Counted from the stretch's first letter, positions 34,245 to 46,000 are shown. The stretch: 64,000 bases of DNA from Gnetum montanum (GCA_015680685.1 MNCI01010105.1:105057-169056); one strand, 5' to 3'. Numbers and translations are program-made. The notes: generated from the letters alone by a model not told the origin.

Positions 34245-34315
34245 GGTAAGGCCTTAAACTGTCATCCGTCCTGGAGTTAAGACGATAAACTGACACCACA
34301 CCACCCAAAGTACAT
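34245..34315 (+). repeat. TAAACTA motif array 2 (T2), inside intron 1 of the antisense gene
   Basis: Units such as GGTAAGGCCTTAAACTGTC and GTTAAGACGATAAACTGAC, in the same orientation as the other arrays (retroelement sense strand). T3 equivalent at 44045-44100. Confidence 0.65.
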
Positions 34316-35327
34316 AGAACACATTACACTTCCATATAAACGTGTAAATCAACTCATATCACAAACATACAAAATAAGACTCCAATGGACATATCGTGTA
34401 GATCAACCATGATCAACAGTTAACATTAACACACAGTTTGCATAACACTGAACTTTATGTTTAACACTTAGAAAATTTTCATTACGCACCAGTTCATGTG
34501 TTTAACACTTAGAAAATTGTCGTTACGCACGCTAGTTCACATGTTCCATACTTAGAAAACTTTTTATGTATGTATACGCTACCAGTTTAGAAAATCAACA
34601 CTTAGTCAAGATTCAAGCTCACATGCTAGGCGTATACATTGAGAGTATGCACTGGCATAGACGCTGAGCCTTACACGCTGGCGTATACGCTGTAATCTTC
34701 ACACTCGGGCAGATTTTGACTTAGATAAATTTTGACAGTTGAACCCCACATGCTACCTGACCTGCACTTAGAAAATATAACATCCATAAAGCTTGTACGC
34801 TGTCCATCCAGATCCTACACACTGACCATACAACATCTATACGCTGACCATCACCAAACACATCAAAAATCTACACGCCATAGAAAAACAGACACTGACA
34901 ACAGAGGTATACGCTGAAGACGGATTCAACACAAAATCTATGCTAAAACAGACCATGTTTCTAACGTACGCTGTAAATGCCCAGAATGCACACGCTGCAC
35001 ATGCACACGCTATCCTAGGACACACACGCTACCAAGCACACACTGTCTTGGACACACGTTGCACACCCACACGCTGCACACGGACATTCACACTATATAC
35101 GCAGAAACAGTAACTAAAAATAGCAGGAAAAGCATGAATCAAAGAGCGTAAAGGAAACATACCAACGCATGGATCTGCCCCATGAAGGGATCCTTGGTTG
35201 AGGAAGACGCTGGAACATCTCCTCACTTTCCTCTACGAATATTAAGGTTGCCTCCTTTTTCCCCTTATTTTTTTTGTGCTTGCCCTTGCCCATGCTTCTC
35301 CAAACGCTGCAGATCTTACACGCTATG

Positions 35328-35590
35328 GATCAGATCTGGACACTAGTAAGTAGATCTGAACGTTCACAGTCAGATCTATGCAGATCTAGCTTCGGATGTG
35401 GCAGATCTAGCCTTGCACGTGGTAGATCTGACCCAAAATGTTATAGATCTGGCTTCATACATTGCAGATCCGGTCCAGAATGTCGTGGATCTCGCAGATC
35501 TGAACGCCGCGATTGCAGATCTAACTCTACACGCTGAAGATCTGAACGTTACAGTTGCAGATCTGGATCAATCGCGTGTAGATCCGGGTG
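35328..35590. repeat. 21-bp AGATCT minisatellite in the antisense gene 5' region (T2)
   Basis: AGATCT recurs about every 21 bp for roughly a dozen units (TCAGATCTATGC, GCAGATCTAGCC, GTAGATCTGACC, GCAGATCTGAACG). On the plus strand this reads as repeated (A/V)DL heptads, which explains an open frame there. T3 equivalent at 42700-42930. On the antisense gene's strand it is 5' of the start codon. Confidence 0.75.
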
Positions 35591-35820
35591 TTCAAGGCGT
35601 TCACGCTGCCACTTTGACTCTGTTCAGTTCACGTTGGCTCTGTTTGGTGTACATTGTCCCTGTTTGGTGTACATTATCTCTTTGTTGTATACGTTGTCTC
35701 TATTTGATCTACTGTTTGGTTTACGCTGATAATACTGGGTTTACGCTGATAGAAGCAAGTGATGTTTGGTTGACACTGAGTAAAATGATAACAATGACTT
35801 CTTTGTTTTCACTGTTTGCC

Positions 35821-35830
35821 CCTTTTATAC
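35821..35830 (-). promoter_or_regulatory. TATA box of the antisense gene (T2)
   Basis: On the minus strand GTATAAAAGG, preceded by a G-run, 528 bp upstream of the proposed start codon at 35293. Exactly conserved in T3 at 42451-42460. Confidence 0.6.
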
Positions 35831-35957
35831 CCCCCAGGTAATTTGCCACATATTTGAGTTAATTTTAATCACATATTAACCTTTACGCTGACCCCTGAGC
35901 GTGAAGCGCCCAAGCTCTTGAAAACAAAAAAATATAATAATAAAAACAACAAAATAA

Positions 35958-36149
35958 NNNNNNNNNNNNNNNNNNNNNNNNNNNNNNNNNNNNNNNNNNN
36001 NNNNNNNNNNNNNNNNNNNNNNNNNNNNNNNNNNNNNNNNNNNNNNNNNNNNNNNNNNNNNNNNNNNNNNNNNNNNNNNNNNNNNNNNNNNNNNNNNNNN
36101 NNNNNNNNNNNNNNNNNNNNNNNNNNNNNNNNNNNNNNNNNNNNNNNNN
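35958..36149. other. Assembly gap (192 N)
   Basis: Run of N, with one further N at 36195. Sequence to the left is the promoter side of the T2 antisense gene. Sequence to the right is a minus-strand reverse-transcriptase scrap, so the join is not a natural continuation of T2. Confidence 0.99.
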
Positions 36150-36194
36150 GCGTAGTCAACAGCCCGAATGAAACCAGCTTGATAAAGCTTGGTG
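36150..36194 (-). pseudogene. pol: Tat reverse transcriptase scrap, minus strand
   Basis: GCGTAGTCAACAGCCCGAAT and following bases match 41352-41396 inside the T3 reverse transcriptase (the DFIRAVDYTD region), in the same orientation. Ends at the single N at 36195. Confidence 0.7.
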
Positions 36195-36195
36195 N

Positions 36196-36290
36196 GAGCA
36201 ATGACATTTATCTTTAGTGATTATATCTTCAACTTGCTCAATGACTATGTAGATGAAATTACAGTTAAATCAAAAACATCAGATATTTGT
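36196..36290 (+). pseudogene. pol: Tat reverse transcriptase scrap with YVDEI box, plus strand
   Basis: Translates as FIFSDYIFNLLNDYVDEITVKS in family order (quoted parts: FSDYIFN, NDYVDEI, VKSKTS). It matches the catalytic YVDDI region of T3 (about 40985-41045, minus strand). The second Asp of the box is Glu. Orientation is opposite to the scrap at 36150-36194. Confidence 0.7.
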
Positions 36291-36930
36291 CTCACCTCAC
36301 GGCCACTCATCTTATTCCAGAGCCAAATCTAACACCCAAGATCTTATAAAAACCTCAATTTTTCACTAAATAGGGAGAGGGGGGAGAGAGGGGGTTCGCA
36401 ATTTTTACAAACAGACACAAAAATTGGAATCTGGGACACTTAGCAAATCTGGGCATCAACCTCTGTACGCTGGGCATCAGACTTGGTCGCTGCATTTCCC
36501 TGCGACCAAAAACCTATTTCTTCCAGCACCCATCATCACCCACCAGGGCTAAACGTCCGCCTTGTTATCAATCCACAACTGTGTTTTGATCGATGCACAC
36601 TGTAATCATTTTTCAATACAAAACAGTTTACATTTTGCCTGAATTTATTGCAGTTTTCTTTGTTTTTCCAGTTTATGTTTACATTCCCGTTTACATTATT
36701 GTGTCTGTTTACGTTATGGTTTACGTTTAATGTGCATCGTTTACGTATAACCCAACGCATTACAAAGTGCGTACGTTGGGGAAGTCCTCGTTTGATCCGC
36801 GCACGGACCATTCAAGGCACTCTGCCTTCGTCCATTCTAGCTTGCCCTCAAGCAAAGGTAGGGTCTTCTGTATTTATTCCGAGGATCTCTCGGTGTTTGT
36901 TTCATTCCAACCTTGCACCGACAATTTCGA
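36288..36930 (+). mobile_element. Tat LTR fragment a
   Basis: Homologous to 24531-25182 of the T2 LTR (from TGTCTCACCTCACGGCC onward), including the TTATAAAAA site and the U5 end, which reads TTTCGAACAGCA with a small deletion. Its left end is fused to reverse transcriptase and its right end to the inverted T3 protease at the CTCAT beginning 36931. Confidence 0.75.
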
Positions 36931-39900
36931 ACAGCACTCATTTAGAATATGGTCGTTTCCAGGCTCTTCGAATTTAACTTCTGAGCCTTGGTTTGTGTCA
37001 GTGTGTGAAGAGATGGTGGATGTAGCCACATCCCCGTGTATGATGATCTCGCCACCTTCATAAGGTAGGTGGATCTCTTGATGTATGGGGGATGATACCG
37101 CTTTTAATTCGGCCAACCAAGGTCGTCCCAATATTAAGTTAAAACCAGGCATCTCATCAATGATCACAAACTCTGCAGATGTGGGGAACCGGTCCCCTGT
37201 TATGAAATTCAAAGTGAGCATTCCTTTGACTACTACAAGTGACCCACTAAATGATTTTAGACATGTGGTGGAAGTCGATTTTATTTGCTCAGTTAGCCCT
37301 AACTGTTCGATGACAGGGTCAGGTACTACGTTTGTAGCTGCTCCGTCATCTACATGCACCCTATGTATTTTAAATTGATTTACTTGTATCGTTATAAACA
37401 TGGGTGCAGTGGTGACTTCTCTAGTTTTTTCATCTATTTTGATGTCATTTGTATGGAAGCCTAATGATTTCGATTATGACCCTTGAGGCAAAGACATTAC
37501 TGCATGGATTGAGGGTTCATTTGCTGGTAAGTCTTTAGTGATAGGGATCGATGTTAACATTCGCACCAAGGCTTCACGATGTACTTGAGAAGTCATCATG
37601 AGGTCATACAAGCTTAGAGATATGTTCTTCTATTTGAGCGCTTGTGTGACCTACGTTAGGGCTGTGGCCAAGTCTTTACTATTAGGTATAGTTTTGTTAG
37701 TAGCGACTTGGTCCATGGGACCCAATAGTTGTAATTCATGTGGAGTAGTCTTCGTAGGATCTACTGCAACTATTGATTTTAATGTATCCAATATGTCTAA
37801 TGATTTTCCTTTATAACTCGTGCTTGGCTCATTCAGTGTCTAAGCCATGGGTACAGCATTAAGGGGAGTGGGTTTTGGCGGTCCTAATTCAAGCCGTTAA
37901 CGTTCTTTCTCCAAGTGTTCCCTTGTGAGCCTATCAGCGAGGTGTTCTCATGAAGGTCGTGGAGGAACAGTTGGCATCTGAACGTCAGGTTATTTTGGAA
38001 CCCGGACTACGAATGGAGTGGGTTTGGTTTGCTAGTGAATGGTAGGAGGTGGTGGTGTGTCAAGATGTTTGGGCACCCTGACAACATACGGTGTCGATTT
38101 AGTTTGGGTTTGTGGGGTGGGAGGTTGAAGATCAGGGTGTTTGGGTACCTTGACTACGTAGGGACTGGGTCTGTTTTGAGGTTGTACCTCTGTGGTTGCA
38201 ACCACGAGTGGCACCCGAACCACATAGGGAGTGGGATGGGAAGGTGGTTGCACACTTGCGGTTGTATTAACAGGAGATACATGGATGACAAACGATTTTT
38301 GGGGCATAGGTGGGTTGTAAGTGGGGTATGATGGTTGTGATCATGATGTTGAAGCTGTAAGAGGAATACGAACTACAAAGGGTCTTCTTGGTTCTTGTTG
38401 GTCATTTCCTATGTGGATTGTGTTAATTACATATGGAGCTTCCTTAGTGTTAAGGGGATCTTTATATACACCCATAGATTGATTTTGTGGTTTAATTTGG
38501 TTGGATTCATCAAATGTTATTTTGCCCCTATCGATCATGCGTTGTATATCCTGTTTTAGGGCGAAACAAAAATCAATACCATGCCCGTTACGTTGATGGT
38601 ATTCACAAAAATCGATCTAGCCTAAAGCCTCTTGGAACAGGAGGCTCGTTTGGTGTAGCCAAGCTTGGGTTTTTGACCAATTCACAGAATCGGTCATGTT
38701 TCTGGGCCACCGCAGGAGACATCTGCTTATGTTTCATCACCCCAACCTTCAAGAGTTGATCAAAGAGTTGTGAAGGCTTCATGCGCAGGGGTGTGTATTG
38801 AGGGGTCTTTTCTTTCAAAGGTTCATGCAGGACCCGCAGTAGCAGTTTGTGATGAGGATGCTTCAGGTGTGTATGTAGGAGCGGTTCTTTCGTAGTTGAC
38901 AGGGGCAGTAGGTGGTTTACCTAGTTGTCCCACGTTAGTATGTTGAGTTTCCGCTACTGCTGCTACAGTTGCCTTAGCCTTATCTTTATCTTTTTTAATA
39001 TGTTGATTCTTGAAGGTTGAGTAGGCGAGGTCATGGCTGTTCTGTGCAGCCTCTTCTATGTTCTTTATTTGCACGAAAGCTTGGCTCAGAGTGCACGTGT
39101 TTAAATAGTACAGTTTAGATTTCACGAAATCATTTACGACTCCCTTTAGGATGGTGAGTAAGTATGTTTCGGGGATTGGTTCATGAAGTTCGTTTAGCAC
39201 AGCACTCCATCTCTGAATAAATTTTTGGACAGGTTCTAGGGGTGCTTGTTTTACTTGTATTAAACTGTCCAATGTTGCTTCGGGTTTGAGATTATATTTG
39301 AATCTAGTAACGAACTGATGTAATAAATCCTCCAAAGAGGATATGGAATTACAAGGCAATGCTCGGTACCAGTCTAGTGCTCTACCAGTGAGAGACATGG
39401 CAAACACTCGCAAGATTGCATGTGGCCAGGCCTGAAGCAACAAGCACTCTAACCTAAATGTAACTAAGTGGGCATTGGGGTCTCCTTCCCCATTATATTT
39501 TGTTAGGATGGGTAAGAAAACTCCTTTGGGTAATGTCAAGGGTGGAACCGAAGAGCTAATCAGATCATCTAAGTAAAAATCTAGTACTTTGAGCTCTTCA
39601 TTGTTAGTGACCTTGAGACGTTTCACCTCATCTATTAATTCTTGCATCATTTTTCTAGCTTCGGCCCAGTTTTGGGCACTCGGTGAAACGATAGGTTGAT
39701 TAGGCTATACAGTGTATACGTTAGATTGTTGTGTAATAGGTGGGAAGAAAGAGAGTTGAGTGGTTGGGGGTTGCACCTATGGAATATTTACAGTAGGTGC
39801 TATTATGAATGGCATGCCATAAGGCATAGGTTGTTGTTGCTATTGTAGTTGTTGTGGTTGTTGTTGAGACGGTTGTTGAGCGACGAGGGCGGGCCATTGG

Positions 39901-40293
39901 CCAACCATGGGCTGTGGAACAGGCTGCTGTAACTGGGGCATTGGAATGGGCCATTGCCCAACTATTGGTTGTGAGGGGACGCTTTCGTTTGGACAGGAGG
40001 AGATGAAGGAGTGGTGTGGACCTGCACTCTTGGGACAAAATGGGTTGACGTGGAGGTAGGGATAATGGAAGGCATCGCTATCACTTGATGCCCAAATATG
40101 GATGCGGTGGAGGTTTGAGTTGGCGATGGTGGAGGTTGCATATGAGAGAGCGAGGGTGACGTCCTGATGGGAGGAAGAATGAAGGCAGACGGGTTACCTA
40201 CAGAGAGAAAGGCGAAAGTGGAGGTTGAGGCTTCCTATTGAGAAATAGGGGCCTGTGTGACAGTAGTTTCATGGAATGGCATGGTTTCCCCTA
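36931..40293 (-). pseudogene. gag: Tat gag-pro (T3), inverted
   Basis: Reading right to left: Pro/Gln-rich arm (40290-39721, broken); intact 275-codon capsid stretch 39650-38823 (YNGEGDPNAHL, AWPHAILRVF, LDWYRALPCN); a frameshift near 38618 just before the zinc knuckle; PxVVxVP repeats (38400-38000); and protease with VHVDDGAATNVV (37360-37325) and LILGRPWLAEL (about 37130-37100). It ends at HILNE (36938). T2 continues after a few bases with the sequence found at 48757, so the two T3 pieces were once adjacent. This is the best preserved gag in the window. Confidence 0.85.
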
Positions 40294-40866
40294 AGTAGGG
40301 GGTTCGCAATTTTTACAAACAGACACAAAACTGGAATTTGGGACACTTAGCAAATCTAGGCATCAACCTCTGTGGGCATCAACCTCTGTACGCTGGGCAT
40401 CAAACTTGGACGCTGCATTTCCCTGCAACCAAAAACCTGTATCTTCCAGCACCCGTCATCACCCACCGGGGCTAAACATCTGCCTTGTGATCAATCCACA
40501 ACTACATTTTGACCGATGCACACTGTAATCATTTTTCAATACAAAACAGTTTACATTTTTCCCAAATTTATTGCAGTTTTCTTTGTTTTTCCAATTTACG
40601 TTTACATTCCCGTTTATGTTATTGTGCCTGTTTACGTTACGGTTTCCGTTTAATGTGCATCGTTTACGTATAACCCAACGCATTGCAAAGTGCATACGTT
40701 GGGGAAGTCCTCGTTTGATCTGCGCGCGGACCATTCAAGGCAATCTACCTTCGTCCATTCCAGCTTACCCTCAAGTGAAGGTAGGGTCTTCTGTATTTCT
40801 TCCGAGGATCTCTTGGTGTTTTTTTTATTTCAGCCTTGCACCGACGATTTCGGATGGTACAGAAAA
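40294..40866 (+). mobile_element. Tat LTR fragment b
   Basis: Homologous to about 24640-25182 of T2, fused at its left end to inverted gag at the shared word AGTAGGGGG. It holds a short internal duplication (GGGCATCAACCTCTGT near 40360-40390). It ends GGATGGTACA at 40861 and is followed by the primer site. Confidence 0.75.
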
Positions 40867-40880
40867 TGGCACTAGAAGGA
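40867..40880 (+). other. Primer-binding site remnant after LTR fragment b
   Basis: TGGCACTAGAAGGA, matching the T2 site with one change, then a direct join to inverted reverse transcriptase. Confidence 0.6.
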
Positions 40881-41872
40881 TTTCGGACGATTTCTTTGGG
40901 TTAAGTCTTAGCTCATATTTTAAACAACGCTTTAGTACCAAGTCAAGATCTTGTACGTGTTGCTCTGATGTTTTTGATTTAACCGCAATGTCGTCTACAT
41001 AGTCATTGAGTGAGTTGAAGATATAATCACTAAAGATAAATTTCATTGCTCTCTGATATGTAGCACCGGCATTCTTAAGGCTGAATAGCATCATCGTGTA
41101 GCAAAAGGTACCCCATGGTGTCATAAAGGTCATCCTGAGCTAATGTTCAAGGTTAATCCGAATCTGGTTATATCCCGAAAAATCATCCATAAAAGATAAC
41201 AAGGCATGCCCAGCAGTTGAGTCAACAAGTTGATCAAGCTAGGTAGAGGGGAATCATTTTTTATGGTTGCAATGTTGAGGTCCCGGAAGTCAATGCATAA
41301 GCGAATGCTTCCGTTCTTCTTTGGGACAATGACCATGTTGGATACCCAATCAGTGTAATCAACAGCCCGAATGAAATCAGCTTGATAAAGCTTGGTGATC
41401 TCATTGCGAACTGCCAACGCTACCTCAGGCTTGACCTTACGTGCTTTTTGTTTCACTGGTCTTAACTTCGGATCGAGTATGATGTTGTGCTGGACTATTC
41501 GAGGGTCTAGCCCAGGCATGTTAGTGTAAGACCAAGCGAATGCTTTCATGTTATCTTTAAGCACCTGTGCTATGTCATTGGCAAGTTGTGGGCTCAATAA
41601 TGTACTTAGTTTCAGGATTTTAACTTCGCCATCCAACATAGTTATGGGGACTTCAGCTAAGGGGTCTTCAGTGATGTTATCGGTTTTTAGGTCCAGAGTC
41701 TTGGTCATTTCTTCAAAGCAATATAGCATTTGTTGAGTTGATGCCACAAAAGTGTCGTATGTTGATGAGTCTAAGTCAATAGACTCTATGTTGATTTCTT
41801 GTGTAATCGTTCCGTGTGGTCCATTGATAGACAGTGGTAAGAATAGTTGCTTGTTGTCCATGGTGTTTGCTC
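40881..41872 (-). pseudogene. pol: Tat reverse transcriptase, N-terminal two thirds (T3)
   Basis: Reading right to left: start of the pol exon at a good acceptor (TTTATTGGCAG ends at 41873), then a linker with MDGEVKILKL-type text. Reverse transcriptase follows with MPGLDPRIVQHNI, WVSNMVIVPKKNGS, LCIDFRDLN, a frame change near 41140, then FMTPWGTFCYTMM, and the catalytic NDYVDDIAVKS box (about 41015-40985). It is cut off at 40880, before the thumb and RNase H. The LAFAWSYTNMPGLDP context is typical of Tat elements. It follows motif array 3 with no gene between. Confidence 0.8.
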
Positions 41873-41883
41873 CTGCCAATAAA
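41873..41883 (-). other. Putative 3' splice site before Tat pol (T3)
   Basis: TTTATTGGCAG on the minus strand, preceded by T-rich sequence and followed by the frame that opens reverse transcriptase. In Ogre elements an intron between protease and reverse transcriptase is established. The matching donor was not located. Confidence 0.4.
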
Positions 41884-41964
41884 CAGTGAGCAATGTTAAC
41901 AAAGTGGTTTTGCTATTTTTCTCATGTAAGTAATTTATACATTTAAACAGAACTACGACATGCA

Positions 41965-42080
41965 ATGGTAGTTTATCGTCATACCCGGACACATGGCAGT
42001 TTAAGGCCATACCGGGCCATCATGGCAGTTTAAGGCCATACTGGGCCATCATGGCAGTTTAAGGCCATACCGGGCCATCA
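41965..42080 (-). repeat. TAAACTA motif array 3 (T3), before pol
   Basis: On the minus strand three near-identical units CCCGGTATGGCCTTAAACTG, separated by CCATGATGG, plus a GACGATAAACTACC unit. It lies directly upstream of the pol acceptor. Confidence 0.75.
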
Positions 42081-42450
42081 TGATTTTTTGATGAATTTAT
42101 GTTTAACTTTAGAAACGTGTGGTTGAGGCATGTGTTAATATACTTTTTTTTATATTATTTTTTTTTGTTGGGCTTATATCCTATAGGGTCAGCGTTACAC
42201 AAGGAGTCAACGTGGGTACAACTCTTACATAATTTTAACTTTTTAATTTTTTGCCCCTTAGCAAGGGGTTCAACATACCCATAATAAGGGGCAACATGGT
42301 ATACTTTATTTTATTATTTTTATTTTTATTTTGTTGTTTTTATTATTATTTTTTTTATTTTCAAGAGCTTGGACGCTTCACGCTCAAGGGCCAGCGTAAA
42401 GGCTAATATGTGGTTAAAATTAACTCAAATATGTGGCAAATTACCGGGGG

Positions 42451-42460
42451 GTATAAAAGG
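42451..42460 (+). promoter_or_regulatory. TATA box of the antisense gene (T3)
   Basis: GTATAAAAGG after a G-run, 544 bp upstream of the ATG at 43004. Same sequence as T2 (35830-35821). Confidence 0.6.
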
Positions 42461-42534
42461 GGCAAACAGTGAAAACAGAAAAGTCATTGCTATCATTTTA
42501 CTCAGTGTCAACCAAACATCACTTGCTTCTATCA

Positions 42535-42930
42535 GCGTAAACCAAGTATCATCAGCGTAAACCAAACAGTAGACCAAACAAAGACAACGTATACAACACA
42601 GAGACAACGTACACCAAACAGTGACAACGTACACCAAATAGAGCCAGCGTGAACTGAACAGAGTCAGAGTGGCAACGTGAACGCCTTGAACACCCGAATC
42701 TACACGCGATTGATCCAAATCTGCAATTGTAACGTTCAGATCTTCAGCGTGCAAAGTCAGATCTGCAATCGCGACATTCAGATCTGCGAGATCCACAGCA
42801 TTCTAAACCAGATCTGCAGTGTACGAAGCCAGATCCACAACATTTCAAGTCAGATCTACCGCGTGCAGGGCCAAATCTACCACATCCGAAGCCAGATCTA
42901 CGTAGATCTTACTGTGAACGTTCAGATATA
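42535..42930 (+). repeat. Two minisatellites in the antisense gene 5' untranslated region (T3)
   Basis: At 42535-42670, units like ACAACGTACACCAAACAGTG and AGCGTAAACCAA recur about every 19-20 bp. At 42700-42930, the 21-bp AGATCT-type repeat follows (TCAGATCTGC, CCAGATCTAC). Both are found at the mirrored positions in T2. Confidence 0.7.
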
Positions 42931-43003
42931 CTTACCAGCGTCCATATCTGATCCATAGTGTGTAAGATTTGCAACATACAAGATCTGCAGCATCTGGAGA
43001 AGC

Positions 43004-46000
43004 ATGGGCAAGGGTAAGCACGAAAAAAACAAGGGAAAAAAGGAGGCAACCTTAACATTCGTAGAGGAAAGTGAGGAGATGTTCCAGCGTCTTCCTCAAC
43101 TAAGAATCCCTTCATGGGGCGAATCCATGCGCCGGTACGCTTCCTTTACGCTCTTTGATTCATGTTTTTCCTACTATTTTTAGTTACTGTTTCGACATAT
43201 ACAATGTGAACGTCTGCGTGCAGCGTGTGCATGTGCGGCGTGTGTCCAAGACAGCATGTGCTTGGCAACGTGTGTGTCCTAGGACAACGTGTGCATGTGC
43301 AGCCTGTGCATTCTGGGCGTTTACAGCGTATGTTAGAAACAGGGTCTGTTTTAGCATAGATTTTGTGTTGAATTCGCCTTTAGCGTATACCTCTGTTGTC
43401 GGTGTCTGTTTTTCTATGACGTGTAGATTTTTGATGTGTTTGGTGATGATCAGCATATAGACGTTGTATGGTCAGCGTGTAGGATCTGGATGGACAGCGT
43501 ACAGGCTTTGTGGATGTCATATTTTCTAAGTGTAGGTCAGGCAACGTGTGGGGTCCAACTATCAAAATTTGTCTAAGTCAAAATCTACTTGAGTGTGAAG
43601 ATTACAGCATATACGCCAACGTGTAAGGCTCAGCATATACGCCAACACATACGCTCAACGTATACGCCCAGCATGTGAGCTTGAATCTTGATTAAATGTT
43701 GATCTTCTAAATTGGCAGCGTATACATACATAAAAAATTTTCTAAGTATGGAACATGTGAACTAGCGTGCGTAACGAAAATTTTCTAAGTGTTGAACACA
43801 TGAACTAGTGCATAACAAAAAATTTCTAAGTGTTAAACACATGAACTGGTGCGTAACGAAAATTTTCTAAGTGTTAAACATAAAGTTCAGTATTATGCAA
43901 ACTGTGTGTTAATGTTAACTGTTGATCATGGTTGATCTACACGATATGTCCATTGGGGTCTTATTTTGTATGTTTGTGATATGAGTTGATTTACACGTTT
44001 ATATGGAAGTGTAATGTGTTCTATGTACTTTGGGTGGTGTGGTATCAGTTTATCGTCTTAACTCCAGGATAAATGGCAGTTTAAGGCCTTACCAGGTCGT
44101 ATGTTTTATGTATTTTGATGTTTGTCTTTTTTTTTATTTGTTTATGTTTATGTACTTACCACGGATTTTTGGTTATGCACAGGGGACTTAAACCCTTCTT
44201 GTTGTTATAGAGCTTATGGGAGTGCTCACATTGGTTTGGTGTTGTGCAACCTGATGCTTCTCCACATGACATGACGATCATGTCAGAAGCGTTATGATTC
44301 CGTTCAGGTGCTAGCGAGTTCTTAGCCTTTATCCTACAATACTTCAGTGTTGTGATATGGTCTCATTTAAGTGAACAGTTAGCATGAAGTGTTATTGAGA
44401 CCATATTACCTGGCTCGTCCAATGAGATACTAGTTTTCATGATTGATATAGATGAGGGACTGTTCAAGGTTGGGAATGGTCCCGCTGAAGGGCCTCGATC
44501 TACTCGTCCCTTAACCCGTGTGTGGGACTTACCCTCATGCAGCCATTATAACATAAATAGCACTCTCTTTCTAGCTTTCCGTGTGCACACATTGTTCCAA
44601 AATGTACCTGAAACAGTGTATCGAGTGGACATGGTGAGCCTGTTTAATTTATCCTCGTTTCTTGGTTTAATGTTATTTTGTTGTTTATGTAGGATGATTG
44701 TTTTCTTGCAGGCACCGATTCGATGCGAATGGAGAACACAAAAATTATGATGAACTTATCTTGACACGTACTGCCTTAGAGGGTTTTATGGTGGGCCCCA
44801 CTCTTCGTGGTGCCGTATTAGCTCAAACCAAGGGTGCTATCGTCCATTACCATCATCAATTCTCTAGGGCCTTTGAGCGATGTGAGGCTCGGGGATGGCT
44901 ACATGCAGATCGGTCTCGTAATGGTTCAGTATTTCCTGAAGATGTTGGTACAGCTCCAAACATGCCTGATCCATTTAGTAGTGGTAAGTGATGATGTTTT
45001 GATACCTTATGTTTGTCTTTGCTTCCCCATTGTTGAACATGTTGTTGATCATTTCGTTTAACCTCTTTTCACAGTAGATGTTACCCCTGATGGAGCTATC
45101 ATCATAACTAGCCACACCAAGGGTACTTTACACATGAAGTTTGGGGAGACGGAGGATGCTCAAAGATGGTTACATGATAAGGTGTCTAACCATGTCATCA
45201 CTTGTCTAACTGATGCAGGTCTAATGAATCTTTTTACCGCTTTGACTCCCAGCATTCCCGTGACCAAGATGGTCTCCATCGTTGATTCATTCAACGAGGT
45301 GGTTACCTATTTTAGCACACGAGTCCGGGGGTAAAAGTTGTTTTCCATCTGACCACAGAGTTCTTCTCAGATCTCTTTGGTGTGCCAGCAGATGGTGCTA
45401 AAATTACTATAAACAAAGAAACTAAAGAGAGCCGTATAATTAAAGAATTAGAGGAATGGCTAGGTATAAGGAAAGGTTCTAGGGGCTTCCCCATGCAGGG
45501 TAACACCAAAGTGACAGAACTTAATGAATTGTACCCATTGTTTAGAGCACGTGCATTCCCTAAATCTCTCTCCCAAGTAAGAACTTTTGGAGTAGAACCT
45601 GTACGTATTATGTGTTTAGTTCTAGAGACTAGGATGTGTTTCAACTGGGCACAGTTCTTGCTTTCTGATTTTCATAGGGAGATTGTTAGATTACGTGTGA
45701 ATGTGGAGGCACAATCCCATTTTACGTTTGCATTCTTTACGAGTTACTTTTGCAGACTAGCCGAGTTTCTAGTAGTCCGCGTAGGTAACGAGCATATGTT
45801 AAGGGATCGTGCCTAGTTGTCTCGCCCATGGATACAACACTTATTCGTGTCACATGGTCTCAAGATGCTCTCGAGTGTGTAGAGGAATCAGTCTCCGTTA
45901 CAACCAGAGATACAACTAGTGCTTCCCACCATACACGTGATAGTGTAGGGTTGGAACCAGCTAGTGTGCCTCACTATGCTAGGAGAGCTGATCGAGTCAT

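Larger units (their letters stand above)
30521..35293 (-). pseudogene. Antisense multi-exon gene in Tat element (T2 copy): FCP1/HAD-like plus transposon-type domain
   Basis: Proposed exons on the minus strand: E1 35293-35163, E2 34155-33706, E3 33627-33356, E4 33264-32219, E5 32122-31868, E6 31772-31569, E7 31481-30700, E8 30613-30521. Donors such as GTATGT, GTGAGC, GTAAGT and GTAGTT and AG acceptors fit, and phase is preserved at E1/E2, E3/E4, E4/E5, E5/E6, E6/E7 and E7/E8. E2/E3 does not join in phase. E2 resembles FCP1/NIF-type HAD phosphatases (EFLAFILQYFNVVIWS; YNINSTL). E4 holds FFSDLFGVPVDGAKI, reminiscent of plant transposon-associated domains. E5 is acidic. E7 has a likely coiled coil (QVQMAKKENAKLAEERNDY). 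Lesions: one-base deletion near 33896, frame break near 33010, stops at HMLRDRA-stop and in E7, and the E5 donor changed to AT. Function unknown. Confidence 0.65.
23351..35957 (+). mobile_element. Tat/Ogre-like retrotransposon T2, 5' LTR to antisense gene
   Basis: Order on the plus strand: 5' LTR, primer-binding site, leader, gag-pro in one frame, motif array 1, antisense gene, then an N gap. Pol is not present before the gap. The region 26240-35957 is repeated in inverted orientation as T3, split into 36931-40293 and 40880-48757. The missing 3' part could be in or beyond the gap. Confidence 0.8.
29579..35957. repeat. Large inverted repeat, left arm
   Basis: About 6.4 kb that recurs in inverted orientation at 42330-48757. 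It covers the protease extension, motif array 1, antisense gene and its promoter region. The arms differ by scattered substitutions and small indels, including different lesions in the gene, so they are not one sequence placed twice by the assembler. The spacer contains the N gap. Confidence 0.8.

Noticed and set aside
35398-35841. Protein with repeated (A/V)DL heptads, considered as a coiled-coil or pentapeptide-like protein
   Set aside because: It is a translation of the 21-bp AGATCT minisatellite and runs into unrelated sequence; no start context.
35869-36217. Open frames spanning the N run
   Set aside because: Translations through unknown bases carry no evidence.
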